Below, in pieces: positions 25,846 through 34,638 of a stretch of DNA of 64,000 nt. The first letter of the stretch is position 1. Every line of letters starts with the position of its first letter. The notes beneath the pieces are model-generated. The model was not told where the DNA came from. It worked only from the letters and a program-made list of their open reading frames with translations, and searched no databases. The translations under genes and the position numbers were made by a program. This DNA is from Thalassobacillus sp043497085 (GTDB lineage: Bacteria; Bacillota; Bacilli; Bacillales; Halobacillaceae), in NCBI GenBank assembly GCA_043497085.1, contig JBIEKI010000005.1; one strand, written 5' to 3'.

Positions 25846-27045
25846 ATGAAACAAAGCAAGCGGGAACCGATTTGGACGAAGAGCTTCATCAGTATCTCGT
25901 TAACGCAATTCACGGTTTTTTTGGCTTTTTACGCCCTGTTGACCACTCTGCCAATCTATGTCATCCAGGATATGAACGGAACAGAAGCCCAAGGCGGCTT
26001 GACGGTCACCGCCATGTTAGTGGCAGCGATTCTTATCCGCCCTTTTTCAGGGAAATTGATTGATGTGATTGGAAAAAAGAAGACGTTGATCGCCGGCATC
26101 ATGGTTTTCACTGTGACCACCTTCCTTTATATAGGGATTACGGAATTTATACCTTTGTTATGGTTACGGCTTTTTCACGGCCTGTCATTCGGCCTGTTTA
26201 CTACTGTAAGCGGAGCGATTGCAGCCGATGTCGTTCCTGCATCGCGCCGCGGTGAGGGGATCGGATATTTTGCTATGGCTATGAACCTTGCCGTAGTTGC
26301 CGGTCCGTTCATCGGCTTGTCGGTACTACAGTTCGCTCCATTCCATGTGCTTTTCATCCTGTTAAGTGTATTTATGGTTAGCGGAGCCTTATCTGCTTTT
26401 CTGGTTAACGTACCAAAAACAACTGAAACGGGCCAGCAAACGGCCAAGATAACATTATCCCTGCATGATTTGATAGAGACAAAAGCAGTGCCGATTGCCT
26501 TAATCAGCAGCCTGGTCGCATTATCTTACTCAAGCATCCTTTCTTTCCTGTCCGTTTATGCAAATGCTATCGGACTATCATCGGCAGCAAGCTATTTCTT
26601 CCTGGTTTTCGCGGTAGCCATGCTGCTCTCACGTCCATATTTAGGAAGGGCTTTTGACACTAAGGGACCGAGGTTTGTAATTCTGCCTTGTCTATTTCTC
26701 TTTGCAGTCGGACTTGTATTCATCAGCTTTACCAGCACAGCCTGGATGCTGCTTATTTCTGCTGCTATTATTGGGCTCGGTTATGGAACCCTGCTGCCAA
26801 GCTTCCAGACGATGGCTGTCCAGTCGGCTTCCATCAAACGCAGCGGCCATTCAACCGCCACCTTCTTCATGTTTTATGACTCGGGGATAGCTGCAGGCTC
26901 ATTTATTTGGGGACTGGTCGTCGCCCAGGCGGGATATCAACAGCTTTACATCATCAGCGCACTTATCGTGCTGGTAGTAATCGCTTTATTCAGTATCCAG
27001 ACAAAGAAACAGCCTGGTTATACACCAAAGAACAACCCTGCATAA
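25846..27045 (+). CDS. MFS transporter (drug efflux-type)
   Basis: This 399-residue permease has about 12 hydrophobic segments. The MFS loop motif appears as GKLIDVIGKKKTLIAGI between segments 2 and 3, and a second, GRAFDTKGPRFVIL, lies at the start of the second half. It resembles the YwoG/YfkF-like drug efflux group. It is co-transcribed with the upstream MarR gene; its ribosome binding site overlaps the end of that gene. Export of a toxic small molecule is inferred from family and context. Confidence 0.85.
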   Translation: MKQSKREPIWTKSFISISLTQFTVFLAFYALLTTLPIYVIQDMNGTEAQGGLTVTAMLVAAILIRPFSGKLIDVIGKKKTLIAGIMVFTVTTFLYIGITEFIPLLWLRLFHGLSFGLFTTVSGAIAADVVPASRRGEGIGYFAMAMNLAVVAGPFIGLSVLQFAPFHVLFILLSVFMVSGALSAFLVNVPKTTETGQQTAKITLSLHDLIETKAVPIALISSLVALSYSSILSFLSVYANAIGLSSAASYFFLVFAVAMLLSRPYLGRAFDTKGPRFVILPCLFLFAVGLVFISFTSTAWMLLISAAIIGLGYGTLLPSFQTMAVQSASIKRSGHSTATFFMFYDSGIAAGSFIWGLVVAQAGYQQLYIISALIVLVVIALFSIQTKKQPGYTPKNNPA

Positions 27046-27154
27046 TAACATGAACCAGAAATTCATCCTGCTCCACACAGTGGTCGGGTAAAACTTTAAG
27101 ATCCTCTAGTACAGCGTGCAAATTGTCTAGAAAAATTAGCCTTATAGCAAAATG

Positions 27155-27211
27155 AAAAGGCATGAACAGAGCAACCCCCAAGGTGGAGAAACTGCTTGTT
27201 CATGCCTTTCT
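27155..27211. terminator. Bidirectional terminator between MFS and STAS genes
   Basis: A 13-bp stem (AAAGGCATGAACA paired with TGTTCATGCCTTT, with bulges near the loop) has T-rich tracts on both strands between convergent genes. Confidence 0.8.
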
Positions 27212-27224
27212 TTCAGCACAAAAC

Positions 27225-27989
27225 TTAATTTTGACCAGACTTTTTGATAATATACTCCAGTCCGGCATGTGCGTTACGGAACGTTGCTATTTCATTATTA
27301 AGTATTTCAAACGTCATCGCTAACTTCGGTGTGATACCCACAATAATGCACTCGGTGCCTATCAGCGTCAAGCTATTGTTCAACTGCTGGATTTGATGAC
27401 TTACCCCTTCATCAAACGTATGCATACCACTTAAGTCAATCAAGGCATATTCAATATCTGCCGAAGCACACTCTTTCAAAATAATAGAAGTCAATTGCTC
27501 GGAACGCTCTCTATCGAACACCCCAATCAATGGAACAGCAATTGTCTTATCCCAAATTGTTATCAAGGGGGTCGATAATTCCTCGATCAGTTTGTCTTTC
27601 CTCGCTTCTTCTTCTGCCCTGGTGGTGACATCCATCAGCATCACGACGTATCCATCAATAGACTCCTCCTCATTTTTAATCGGAGTCACGACGATATCTG
27701 CTACAAAATTGTTTCGGATGTTGATCCGGGCACGATGGGTCTTTTCTATATGTGCCATGACCCGCCGCTGCAATGCCGGGTTTTCATGAAATTGATCCAT
27801 GTTCATTCCAATGACGTCTTCCGCTCTTTCAAGCCCATACAAAGGAGCTATTACAGTAAAGAGCCCAAGCGCATTGTCATTCATCCATGTCACATGATAA
27901 TCTTTATCTGCAATTAAAATATTTTCTCCGATGCTGTTTAAGGTATCTAATAATGATATATTATCAGGAATTTCACCATTACCCTTCAT
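27225..27989 (-). CDS. PAS-STAS protein (RsbR-like stressosome component)
   Basis: Residues about 10-130 form a PAS domain (SLLDTLNSIGENILIADKDY, later VVMLMDVTTRAEEE). The C-terminal part is an RsbR-type STAS domain: LSTPLITIWDKTIAVPLIGVFD, then ALIDLSGMHTFDEGVSHQI. RsbR paralogues in Bacillus assemble the stressosome that releases the RsbT kinase and activates sigma-B. The PAS domain lacks the cysteine motif of LOV photoreceptors, so it is not a YtvA-type light sensor. Start at ATG 27989 is supported by AAGGTG. It stands alone, with no RsbS/T neighbour. Confidence 0.8.
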   Translation of the reverse strand: MKGNGEIPDNISLLDTLNSIGENILIADKDYHVTWMNDNALGLFTVIAPLYGLERAEDVIGMNMDQFHENPALQRRVMAHIEKTHRARINIRNNFVADIVVTPIKNEEESIDGYVVMLMDVTTRAEEEARKDKLIEELSTPLITIWDKTIAVPLIGVFDRERSEQLTSIILKECASADIEYALIDLSGMHTFDEGVSHQIQQLNNSLTLIGTECIIVGITPKLAMTFEILNNEIATFRNAHAGLEYIIKKSGQN

Positions 27990-28102
27990 ACTTTTCACCT
28001 TACCTAACCTCGTTTGTAATGACAATTATATACCTTTTACATTCATTTAAAAAATATATGTACCCTACAACAAAGAAAACCAACAGAAGATAGAATAAGA
28101 AA

Positions 28103-28138
28103 AAGCCTGTATCCATCCTGAGAGCTGGATACAGACTT
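28103..28138. terminator. Terminator hairpin upstream of the PAS-STAS gene
   Basis: TGTATCCA pairs with TGGATACA, extended by AAG/CTT, between the DUF2187 gene end and the PAS-STAS gene start. On the minus strand it probably ends the DUF2187 transcript. Confidence 0.55.
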
Positions 28139-28199
28139 ATTTCATTTTAACTTGTATAGCCATGACCGTAGCCATGGATTGTTTCATTTACTATTTTTA

Positions 28200-28424
28200 T
28201 TATTTTGATGCGTGGATCACTTTATATTTGCCTGGAGCTACTACGGTATGCGTGTGCTCGAAACCTGTATCTTCCAGGTTCTCCATGACGCTAAGGTCCA
28301 CCATGACACAGCGCTGGCAGGACGAGGTAACTACCTTCCCTTTGGCATCTACGCCGTTCAATTTAAAAGAAATGATATCTCCAATATTTGCTTCATGACC
28401 TTCAGGGGTTTCCATAGCCAACAT
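28200..28424 (-). CDS. DUF2187 family protein (YkvS-like)
   Basis: This 74-residue protein matches the short DUF2187 family: ANIGDIISFKLNGVDAKGKVV, then VDLSVMENLE and the ending GKYKVIHA. The fold is a small KOW/SH3-like barrel as in YkvS of B. subtilis, whose function is unknown to me. This copy has two cysteines close together (SSCQRCV), which could coordinate metal or form a redox pair; that is only an observation. It is a single-gene unit. Confidence 0.75.
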   Translation of the reverse strand: MLAMETPEGHEANIGDIISFKLNGVDAKGKVVTSSCQRCVMVDLSVMENLEDTGFEHTHTVVAPGKYKVIHASK

Positions 28425-28518
28425 CCTTTCGATTGAAATGAATATGATGTTTTCTAGACATTATATCAAATTAATAGAAAATTTCCATCTTTTTGATACA
28501 CTCCGGCTATCCATTTTA

Positions 28519-28552
28519 TAAAACAAAAGGAGCAGCTTCCGAGAACTGCTCC
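28519..28552 (-). terminator. Terminator after yunD
   Basis: GGAGCAG pairs with CTGCTCC, followed on the minus strand by TTTTGTTTT, about 12 bases past the gene's stop codon. Confidence 0.8.
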
Positions 28553-28563
28553 GTTTATCCGTT

Positions 28564-29994
28564 TTAAACACTGATGATATTTCCCATCTTTCCCGTTTCA
28601 TAAGGACCTTTTTCCTTAAGAAAACTTCGCAGCATGTCGATGGCATGGGTTCCATGGTATGTTTTCCGGGCCTCTTTCGCTTTGAATAACTGTTGTCCTC
28701 CCCCTGCCAGTGTATAAGTTTTATGAAGATCAAGATCCTGTCCGCCTATCTGCATCGTTTGAATACGGTAACCTTTTGGATTGTATGGTTTAAAAGTCAT
28801 CAACAAACCAGAGGAGCGCAGGATGTAGCCTCCTTTCTGTTGAAATGGATCATCGGAGAATACTTGCTCCAGGTTTTTTTCAAGGGTTTGCCACAGTGTA
28901 TGACCATCCATTTCCAATGTAAACATCTCAGGATTAGTTGGTATGATGCTGTACAAATCTTCGATCGATAAAGCACCAGGAGACTTCGGCGAGCCATACC
29001 GCCACCCATGGGAAAAAGCGAGATCACATTCGAACGCATGACGGTATGCATCGGTAAGAAAACGATCCATCGGAGCTTCATTCAATGTCATCCGGTGCAA
29101 AATAGAATTCGTCTCCCCCGCTATCGTTTCTCTTTCCTTACGATAAGGTTCCATGGCTGCCTGAACGATTTCTTTCATCTCCCCATCTTCCCCAATGGTT
29201 TCATCCATATCAACCAATCGATAATCCGCATCTTTTATTTTACCGTTATCCATGGTGATATCCAGCCGACCTAAAAAAGAAGAGCTCGATCCCGCTTGGA
29301 CAATTAACGCTTCACCAGCAATAATCGGTTTTGTCACTCTGTCATGGCTATGCCCAGAAAGGACGACATCGATGCCATCCACCAGTGTCGCCAGCTTTGC
29401 GTCGAGCGGAAGACCCATGTGACTCACCAATACCATCAGGTCGACTTGTCCTCTTATACTATTTACGGTTTCCCGTACTTCCTCGACCCCTCTGGAAAAC
29501 TGGAGCCCTTCCGAAAAACTCCCAGGCATCGTGATATCGACATAAGGGTATGTCAAGCCGATGATACCAGCTGTCATCCCTTGCATTTCTTTAATGAGAT
29601 ATGGATGCAGCAACGGTTCTCCCGTATCCTCATCGCGGACATTACAGGCAAGAGCCGGAAAAGGAAGGCGTTCCACCAAGTGTTTCAGCTGATCTTTGCC
29701 ATAGGCGAAATCCCAATTACCAGGGATGAAACCGTCCAACTCCATCTGTTTCAATAAAGGTAGAATTGCTTCCCCTTTACTTGCCACTAAGGGTAGGGTG
29801 CCATGGAAGAGATCGCCGCCATCAAAAAATAAAACATTATCATTTTCCCGTTTCACTTCTTTCACATAGTTGGCAACCCTCGAAAAGCCGCCAGCCTTTT
29901 TCAAGACAGGCCCTTTCGCCTTCCAATAAAGCTCATCGTGCATTTCGAGACATCCGTGGGTATCATTTTGTTGAATCAATGTCAGTTTTTTCAT
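28564..29994 (-). CDS. yunD: Metallophosphatase / 5'-nucleotidase family protein (YunD-like)
   Basis: This protein of about 476 residues has an N-terminal calcineurin-like phosphoesterase domain with QQNDTHGCLEMHDE, FFDGGDLFHGT, GNWDFAYG (usual motif GNHEFD; here W replaces H), VSHMGLPLD and LSGHSHDR. A C-terminal 5'-nucleotidase domain follows (DLYSIIPTNPEMFTLEMDG). No signal peptide is present, as in B. subtilis YunD, so it acts in the cytoplasm. The GGAGGAAGG site fixes the ATG at 29994. The substrate is not evident. The Trp in the GNHE-type motif is worth noting because that His-containing turn helps catalysis. Confidence 0.8.
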   Translation of the reverse strand: MKKLTLIQQNDTHGCLEMHDELYWKAKGPVLKKAGGFSRVANYVKEVKRENDNVLFFDGGDLFHGTLPLVASKGEAILPLLKQMELDGFIPGNWDFAYGKDQLKHLVERLPFPALACNVRDEDTGEPLLHPYLIKEMQGMTAGIIGLTYPYVDITMPGSFSEGLQFSRGVEEVRETVNSIRGQVDLMVLVSHMGLPLDAKLATLVDGIDVVLSGHSHDRVTKPIIAGEALIVQAGSSSSFLGRLDITMDNGKIKDADYRLVDMDETIGEDGEMKEIVQAAMEPYRKERETIAGETNSILHRMTLNEAPMDRFLTDAYRHAFECDLAFSHGWRYGSPKSPGALSIEDLYSIIPTNPEMFTLEMDGHTLWQTLEKNLEQVFSDDPFQQKGGYILRSSGLLMTFKPYNPKGYRIQTMQIGGQDLDLHKTYTLAGGGQQLFKAKEARKTYHGTHAIDMLRSFLKEKGPYETGKMGNIISV

Positions 29995-30055
29995 CGTCCC
30001 TTCCTCCTCCGATTTCCAAACAAATCTAATTGTAGTGTTTTTATCATCAAAGAAA

Positions 30056-30679
30056 TCATGCATGCCCTGTTGAATTATTCTCCTGTCGTTCCCTCTTTTT
30101 TCTAAAGGTCAGTACCAACACAAGGCCAGCCATAAGCAAGTAAAAGCCAGCGTGCATCCGGTAACCCAGGATTGTCGGAGTATAAATGAACAGCCCTGTC
30201 ACTCCTGATATCACACCAATCCCCACCACCAGCCAATAAGGATTACGAAACAGCAACGTTCCCAGAAGAAATACTGCAGCTAGGACAAGGTCGACCCAGT
30301 GGCCGTTTTCAAGACCAAGTCTCGCAATCACTGTATAGCTGAAAATGCCGATGGATAGCATGAGTATGTAATCATAGAGTCGCGGTAGATGATCAGCTCG
30401 CTTAATCCAAGCGAAAAGCATCAATATAACGGAAGCGATATAGAATTCTTGCGTACCACTGGGATAGGCAAGCACCGCCATCGGATTATCGATGAAGATC
30501 TCCCATTTGGTCACAAACTTGATACTGAAAAATAAAACGAACCATGTGGCCAAAAGCGAAATGAAGGAATCCATGCTTTTCTTTTTTTCTCTTTTCGCTT
30601 TTTCGGTAAAAAACCAGAAAATGATGATTGCAATTATAAACGATGCAACCCTCACTCCGAACAATGGTTGGATAAACAT
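30056..30679 (-). CDS. Integral membrane protein, about six TM segments
   Basis: I do not recognise the family with confidence. The protein has about 207 residues with six to seven hydrophobic segments: FGVRVASFIIAIIIFWFF, LLATWFVLFFSIKFV, FYIASVILMLFAWI, ILMLSIGIFSYTVIA, and paired segments near the C-terminus. A basic tail (RKKRERQENN) follows. The ATG at 30679 has GGTGATG upstream and is preferred over an in-frame TTG at 30706. It lies 61 bases upstream of yunD and may share its transcript. Confidence 0.65.
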   Translation of the reverse strand: MFIQPLFGVRVASFIIAIIIFWFFTEKAKREKKKSMDSFISLLATWFVLFFSIKFVTKWEIFIDNPMAVLAYPSGTQEFYIASVILMLFAWIKRADHLPRLYDYILMLSIGIFSYTVIARLGLENGHWVDLVLAAVFLLGTLLFRNPYWLVVGIGVISGVTGLFIYTPTILGYRMHAGFYLLMAGLVLVLTFRKKRERQENNSTGHA

Positions 30680-30874
30680 AACTTCATCACCTGCTTCCTT
30701 TATCAATCAAGTATAAGTTTTATTTATGAAGGAAAAATGAAGCCATATTAGAAAAACGGGCTTGTCACCAAGGACTTATAGCGAAACGCCTCCGTGTTGA
30801 TTTTGCAATTAAGCTCCCTTTAATTGAAGACTCAGTTTCGAGAGAAACTGTTTCCGTTATGTTAGTTAGCGTTT

Positions 30875-30994
30875 GGAGGTCCGGGAAATCACTCGCTTTC
30901 CATGGGGGTACGGTGAGCTTCCTCGGGCTAAAGCCCTGCGGGATCTCACCATGTACTATCCTCCCATTGGAGTCTCGCAATTTCCCGGACCTCC
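30875..30994. repeat. 120-bp palindromic intergenic repeat, copy 1
   Basis: A perfect 15-bp outer stem (GGAGGTCCGGGAAAT and its complement) encloses an inner palindromic part with CTCGCTTTCCATGGGGG and GGTGAGCTTCCTCGGGC. Closely similar palindromes are scattered in many Bacillaceae genomes, from memory. The second copy at 31155 is in the opposite orientation. No protein-coding potential was found. Confidence 0.8.
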
Positions 30995-31154
30995 TTGCGT
31001 TTATAAGAGAAATGGAAACATCGGTAGGAAGAATCATTCAAACATAGTAACAGCTACAAAGAGGGCTTGTTTCCTGAATCATTGGGCCTTGTCATGCAGT
31101 GAATGTGGAAGATACCTCTTACAATGTAGGGTTCCTTCATCAAATAAACGGATA

Positions 31155-31279
31155 GGGTGGCGGGGAAACGGTGAGACTCCCGTGGGAGAAGGGGATAGGC
31201 GAGACCCCGCAGGTCGTGAAACGACTGAGGAGGCTTGCCAGCTCCCCCACAGGAAAGCGAACTGTTTCCCAGCCATCCC
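31155..31279. repeat. Palindromic intergenic repeat, copy 2 (inverted)
   Basis: The outer arms (GGGTGGCGGGGAAAC against GTTTCCCAGCCATCCC) pair imperfectly. The inner sequence GACTCCCGTGGGAG, GCGAGACCCCGCAGG and GGAAAGCGAA matches the reverse complement of the copy at 30875. The two copies lie in the 733-base gap between the membrane-protein gene and the BCCT gene. The rest of that gap (30707-30874, 31280-31393) shows nothing I recognise. Confidence 0.8.
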
Positions 31280-31393
31280 TTACTCTATTTTGGTAAAGAA
31301 CCCCTTTTACCTTGAAACTGAATCTTCCACGATTCTGCCCTATTATTGAATGGGGCTCTTATGATGAATCAGTCACAATGTTTAATAGCGCCT

Positions 31394-31433
31394 TATAAAA
31401 AAATCTCTCACCAGCGAACTGATGAGAGATTTT
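31394..31433 (-). terminator. Terminator after BCCT gene
   Basis: AAAATCTCTCA pairs with TGAGAGATTTT, followed on the minus strand by more Ts, just after the BCCT stop codon. Confidence 0.85.
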
Positions 31434-31439
31434 ATAACT

Positions 31440-32978
31440 TTATGATTTTCTAATATTGTGCTTCCAAGCCTGGTCTTTATCAATCATCCGCTTCGCAGCA
31501 TAGATGAGCAGGAATTGTATGAAGATAATCGGCAGACCCATCAGACCTGAAATTACTTCTAATGGTGGTAAGCCACCGATACGCATCAATAGCAATGCCA
31601 GACCTGTGATGACAGCGGCGATCACGATACGCAGTGTTTTAGGTGGTTCAAATTTACTCATATCCCTCGTACTCGTATAAGCCGCTACGGTATAAGTTGT
31701 AGAATCCAGTGTGGTGGTCAAGAAAATCAGTGCCACTATCATAAAGATGACAATAGCTATATTACCAAGAGGCAGTGTACCCAATATTTCTGGAATAGCT
31801 GCCATTCTGGCTTCATTTTCGACAAAATCCAAAATACCCATGTCCCCTTCAAGATAACGATGGACACCTAATCCTCCAAGAACGCCGGTGGCAACCCAGG
31901 AAATTAACGTAGGGGCCAACAGATACGTAAGAATCATCTCTTTGATTGTTCGTCCCCTGGAAATTTTGGCTGCAAATACACTATGGAGCATAGCCCATGT
32001 AGCACTATAGGCAAACCAGAATACAGTATTGCTTTGAACATGGGAGGCTTTCCCTTGATGTACCGACTCCGTGTTCAATGAAAGATTAACATAATTAGAT
32101 AATAGAAACGAAACACTATCTGAGAAATAGTTCAAGATAAATACGCCGGGACCAGCAACCAAAATAAAGATAGCGAAAAAGCCAGCTATATACATATTCC
32201 ATGTACTTAAGCGTTTGATCCCTTTCTCGATTCCTAAATAGGCACTTAGTGAAAATAAAAATACCCAGATGATTGTAACTATGATGGTCATTGTGAATGA
32301 CACTTCCATGCCTAACAAGTTGGATAAATTATGCGTAATAATTGGCGCACCAAGGCCTAATGTTACGGAAGCACCTGCCAGAATACTGATGAGGAATAAG
32401 ATATCAAGGAACTTTCCTCCCCATCCATCTGTAAACTTATCACCAAAAATGTCACGGCATGCTTCTGAGATACGCATTAACGGACGTTTCTTCACATGAA
32501 GAATATAACCCATGGCTGGCGCAGCCATAACGAAGATAGCGAAAACCTGGAAGCCCCACAAGAACATACTGTAGGAATTCCCCCATAACAACGCTTCTGC
32601 TGATCCAGGGTCCACCCCTGCAGGCGGGTCATTCGCTACAGATGTCCATTGCAGCATTCCGGTCCGCATGATTGTCGAACCGACACCCATTGCAATTAAA
32701 ATGGATGCATATTCAAAGAGAGTGAACCGGGGTTTTTCTTTCGGATCCCCCAGTACGACTTGTCCATATTTAGAAAATGATAAGTACAGCCCTGCTGCTA
32801 CTAAGAGAATTCCATACCAGAGATAACCCCAGCTGAATACTTCGACGATATAGTCAAAAATAGAGTTGAGTAACTCTAAGGACTCTTTTTCGTACAAAGC
32901 AAATGGAATACTGATAGCAATGATGACTAGTAATGCTGGAACAAATATTGAGTAGTCAATCAGCTTCTTCTTATTCAT
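31440..32978 (-). CDS. BCCT family transporter, divergent
   Basis: This 512-residue protein has about 12 hydrophobic segments and the BCCT cytoplasmic signature AAKISRGRTIKEM after segment 8. The family imports betaine, choline or carnitine with Na+ or H+, usually for osmoprotection. The substrate motifs are unusual: segment 8 reads VFWFAYSATWAMLHSVF rather than the tryptophan-rich WW-type box, and the glycine stretch of segment 3 reads AMGVGSTIMRTGML. This copy therefore may carry a different substrate. It ends with a short basic tail and is a single-gene unit with its own terminator. Confidence 0.82.
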   Translation of the reverse strand: MNKKKLIDYSIFVPALLVIIAISIPFALYEKESLELLNSIFDYIVEVFSWGYLWYGILLVAAGLYLSFSKYGQVVLGDPKEKPRFTLFEYASILIAMGVGSTIMRTGMLQWTSVANDPPAGVDPGSAEALLWGNSYSMFLWGFQVFAIFVMAAPAMGYILHVKKRPLMRISEACRDIFGDKFTDGWGGKFLDILFLISILAGASVTLGLGAPIITHNLSNLLGMEVSFTMTIIVTIIWVFLFSLSAYLGIEKGIKRLSTWNMYIAGFFAIFILVAGPGVFILNYFSDSVSFLLSNYVNLSLNTESVHQGKASHVQSNTVFWFAYSATWAMLHSVFAAKISRGRTIKEMILTYLLAPTLISWVATGVLGGLGVHRYLEGDMGILDFVENEARMAAIPEILGTLPLGNIAIVIFMIVALIFLTTTLDSTTYTVAAYTSTRDMSKFEPPKTLRIVIAAVITGLALLLMRIGGLPPLEVISGLMGLPIIFIQFLLIYAAKRMIDKDQAWKHNIRKS

Positions 32979-33191
32979 CGAATCCTCCTCTATTTTCCTT
33001 TGCCTCCTAATGGTTCCCTTATCCTAGTACCCTAAAACCAAAAAAATTAACGAAAAAGAAATATATGAAATATTCCATTTATAACCCCAAAAAAGTTGTG
33101 ATTCCTTAGATGACTGCAATCATGAAAGATATTAATTTATATAACAAAGTCTTTAACTTATACTGGAGTAAATAGTAAGTAAAGGATAGGG

Positions 33192-33623
33192 ATGAATAAA
33201 ATGCTATATATATGGAATATTGAGGAAATTATAAAAGATACACTCCAGGAACACGATTTAGATATTAATTATGAAGCGAACAAAAACCTGCCTGCACCAA
33301 TGAGTTATAACGTATCGACTAATACGATCAGTTTCAATTATCTCGAAGTAAATGGGTATATCAGTAAAATTAAAATTAAGGAAACCGAAGAAAACTTTGT
33401 AAAAATTATGCTATGCCACGAAATCGGCTATTACCTGACCTTCAAGAAACACAAACACGATTTGAGGACATTGATGTATGGAGAAGATGATGAAATTGCC
33501 GAACTAAAATCTGAAATAGAAACGAACGCCTGGGAATATGGAAGAAAGTTGGTCCCCGTAAATTTACTTGAATCCTATGATAAAGTCAGGGAACTCAACG
33601 GAATGCTGATCAAGGGATTATAA
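33192..33623 (+). CDS. ImmA/IrrE-like zincin-fold protein with altered motif
   Basis: This 143-residue protein has the layout of a small ImmA/IrrE-type metallopeptidase domain: strand NTISFNYLEV, helix LCHEIGYYLTF and a later helix EIETNAWEYGRKLVP. The HExxH motif reads HEIGY (H76, E77, Y80), so the second zinc-binding His is a Tyr. The potential third ligand, Glu around 110, is kept. Either it does not bind zinc in the usual way or it is a non-catalytic relative. No helix-turn-helix partner gene is adjacent. The family assignment is by pattern only. Confidence 0.5.
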   Translation: MNKMLYIWNIEEIIKDTLQEHDLDINYEANKNLPAPMSYNVSTNTISFNYLEVNGYISKIKIKETEENFVKIMLCHEIGYYLTFKKHKHDLRTLMYGEDDEIAELKSEIETNAWEYGRKLVPVNLLESYDKVRELNGMLIKGL

Positions 33624-33640
33624 GGTTCCTGCCATTGAGC

Positions 33641-33669
33641 AGCCTCTCTAAAAGTGGAGAGGCTTTTTC
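33641..33669 (+). terminator. Terminator after the zincin-like gene
   Basis: AGCCTCTC pairs with GAGAGGCT around an 8-base loop and is followed by TTTTT. Confidence 0.85.
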
Positions 33670-33807
33670 AAATCTCCAAATAAGACTCAAAAAAGACTCA
33701 CTTGTAAAAGATACGCCTCTAGACCTAGATGAATTTATACCTGAAGCCGTTATTTATTCTCCCTAAGATATCTATAATGAAGATAGATGATTAAAGGAGC
33801 GATGTTT

Positions 33808-34533
33808 ATGAAAAAGGGGCTATTGTTATCCGTAGCAGTGGTGAGTGCTGGAATCCTGTTGTTCACCGGTTATCAAATGGTGGGGGCTAAAGAAGGAAAA
33901 AGTACACAAGTGGTAGAACGAGATGACGCAGAAGCTTTGACTGTTGATTTGGATATGGGGGTTGGAAACCTGAACGTTTCACCAGGTTCAAAGAACTGGC
34001 TGGAAGGTCAATTCGAATACGATAATTCAAAGAAAGAAGCTGTCGTCTCCTACAGGCGAAGTGGGAAAGAAGGTCATATTGAAATCAGCGAAAAACGGAA
34101 ATGGTTCCAGGTGAATATATTTGGGTTCAATAAGAAAAGTGATTGGAACATACAATTGAACGAAGAAGTCCCAACTGACCTTAATGTAGAAACCGGCGTC
34201 TCCGATTCCTACTTGGATTTACGTGAGTTAAACTTAACAGATTTGGATATTGATACTGGCGTCGGAGACGTCACATTGGATCTTTCCGGGGAAAGAAAAG
34301 AAAGCTTTCACACAAGTATCGATTCCGGGGTCGGTGAAAACAAAATTTACCTTCCTAAGGAAATCGGAGTCATACTTAAAGTAGACAAAGGCGTAGGTGA
34401 TTTGAACATCGAAGACTTCATCGTCAAAGGTGACGGTACCTATGTGAATGAAGCTTATGAAAATGGAGCAGATGTAGTTATGGAGATTGATATAGATATG
34501 GGAGTTGGAGACATCACTTTAGAGGTGAAGTAA
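33808..34533 (+). CDS. Exported toast-rack-type (DUF2154/DUF4097-like) protein
   Basis: An N-terminal signal-like segment MKKGLLLSVAVVSAGILLF is followed by about 220 residues of beta-rich repeats. The repeat core [DE]xGVGD[L/V]x[L/I] recurs about six times (DMGVGNLNV, ETGVSDSYL, DTGVGDVTL, DSGVGENKI, DKGVGDLNI, DMGVGDITL), typical of toast-rack domains like the LiaF C-terminus. It is probably on the outer face of the membrane. AAAGGAG fixes the ATG at 33808. It has no LiaR/S neighbours, so a role in envelope stress is only a family-level guess. Confidence 0.75.
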   Translation: MKKGLLLSVAVVSAGILLFTGYQMVGAKEGKSTQVVERDDAEALTVDLDMGVGNLNVSPGSKNWLEGQFEYDNSKKEAVVSYRRSGKEGHIEISEKRKWFQVNIFGFNKKSDWNIQLNEEVPTDLNVETGVSDSYLDLRELNLTDLDIDTGVGDVTLDLSGERKESFHTSIDSGVGENKIYLPKEIGVILKVDKGVGDLNIEDFIVKGDGTYVNEAYENGADVVMEIDIDMGVGDITLEVK

Positions 34534-34539
34534 TAGTAA

Positions 34540-34570
34540 GGGAACTTCCAGCGTGTAGAAGTTCCCTTTC
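34540..34570 (+). terminator. Terminator after toast-rack gene
   Basis: GGGAACTTC pairs with GAAGTTCCC around a 9-base loop and is followed by TTTC. Confidence 0.8.
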
Positions 34571-34638
34571 GTATAGCTATTAATATAAGAAGAATAGTAT
34601 AAGTTCGTCTATAAAAAGAGTCAGCTCAGCTCTCCGGT

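Noticed and set aside
27225..27989. LOV photoreceptor (YtvA-type) interpretation of the PAS-STAS protein
   Set aside because: The NCRFLQ-type cysteine motif required for flavin photochemistry is absent from the PAS domain.
31079..31276. Open frame of 65 codons on the minus strand in the palindromic repeat
   Set aside because: It lies wholly inside the repeat copy and its flank, has no ribosome binding site and is low-complexity arginine/serine/proline-rich sequence created by the palindrome.
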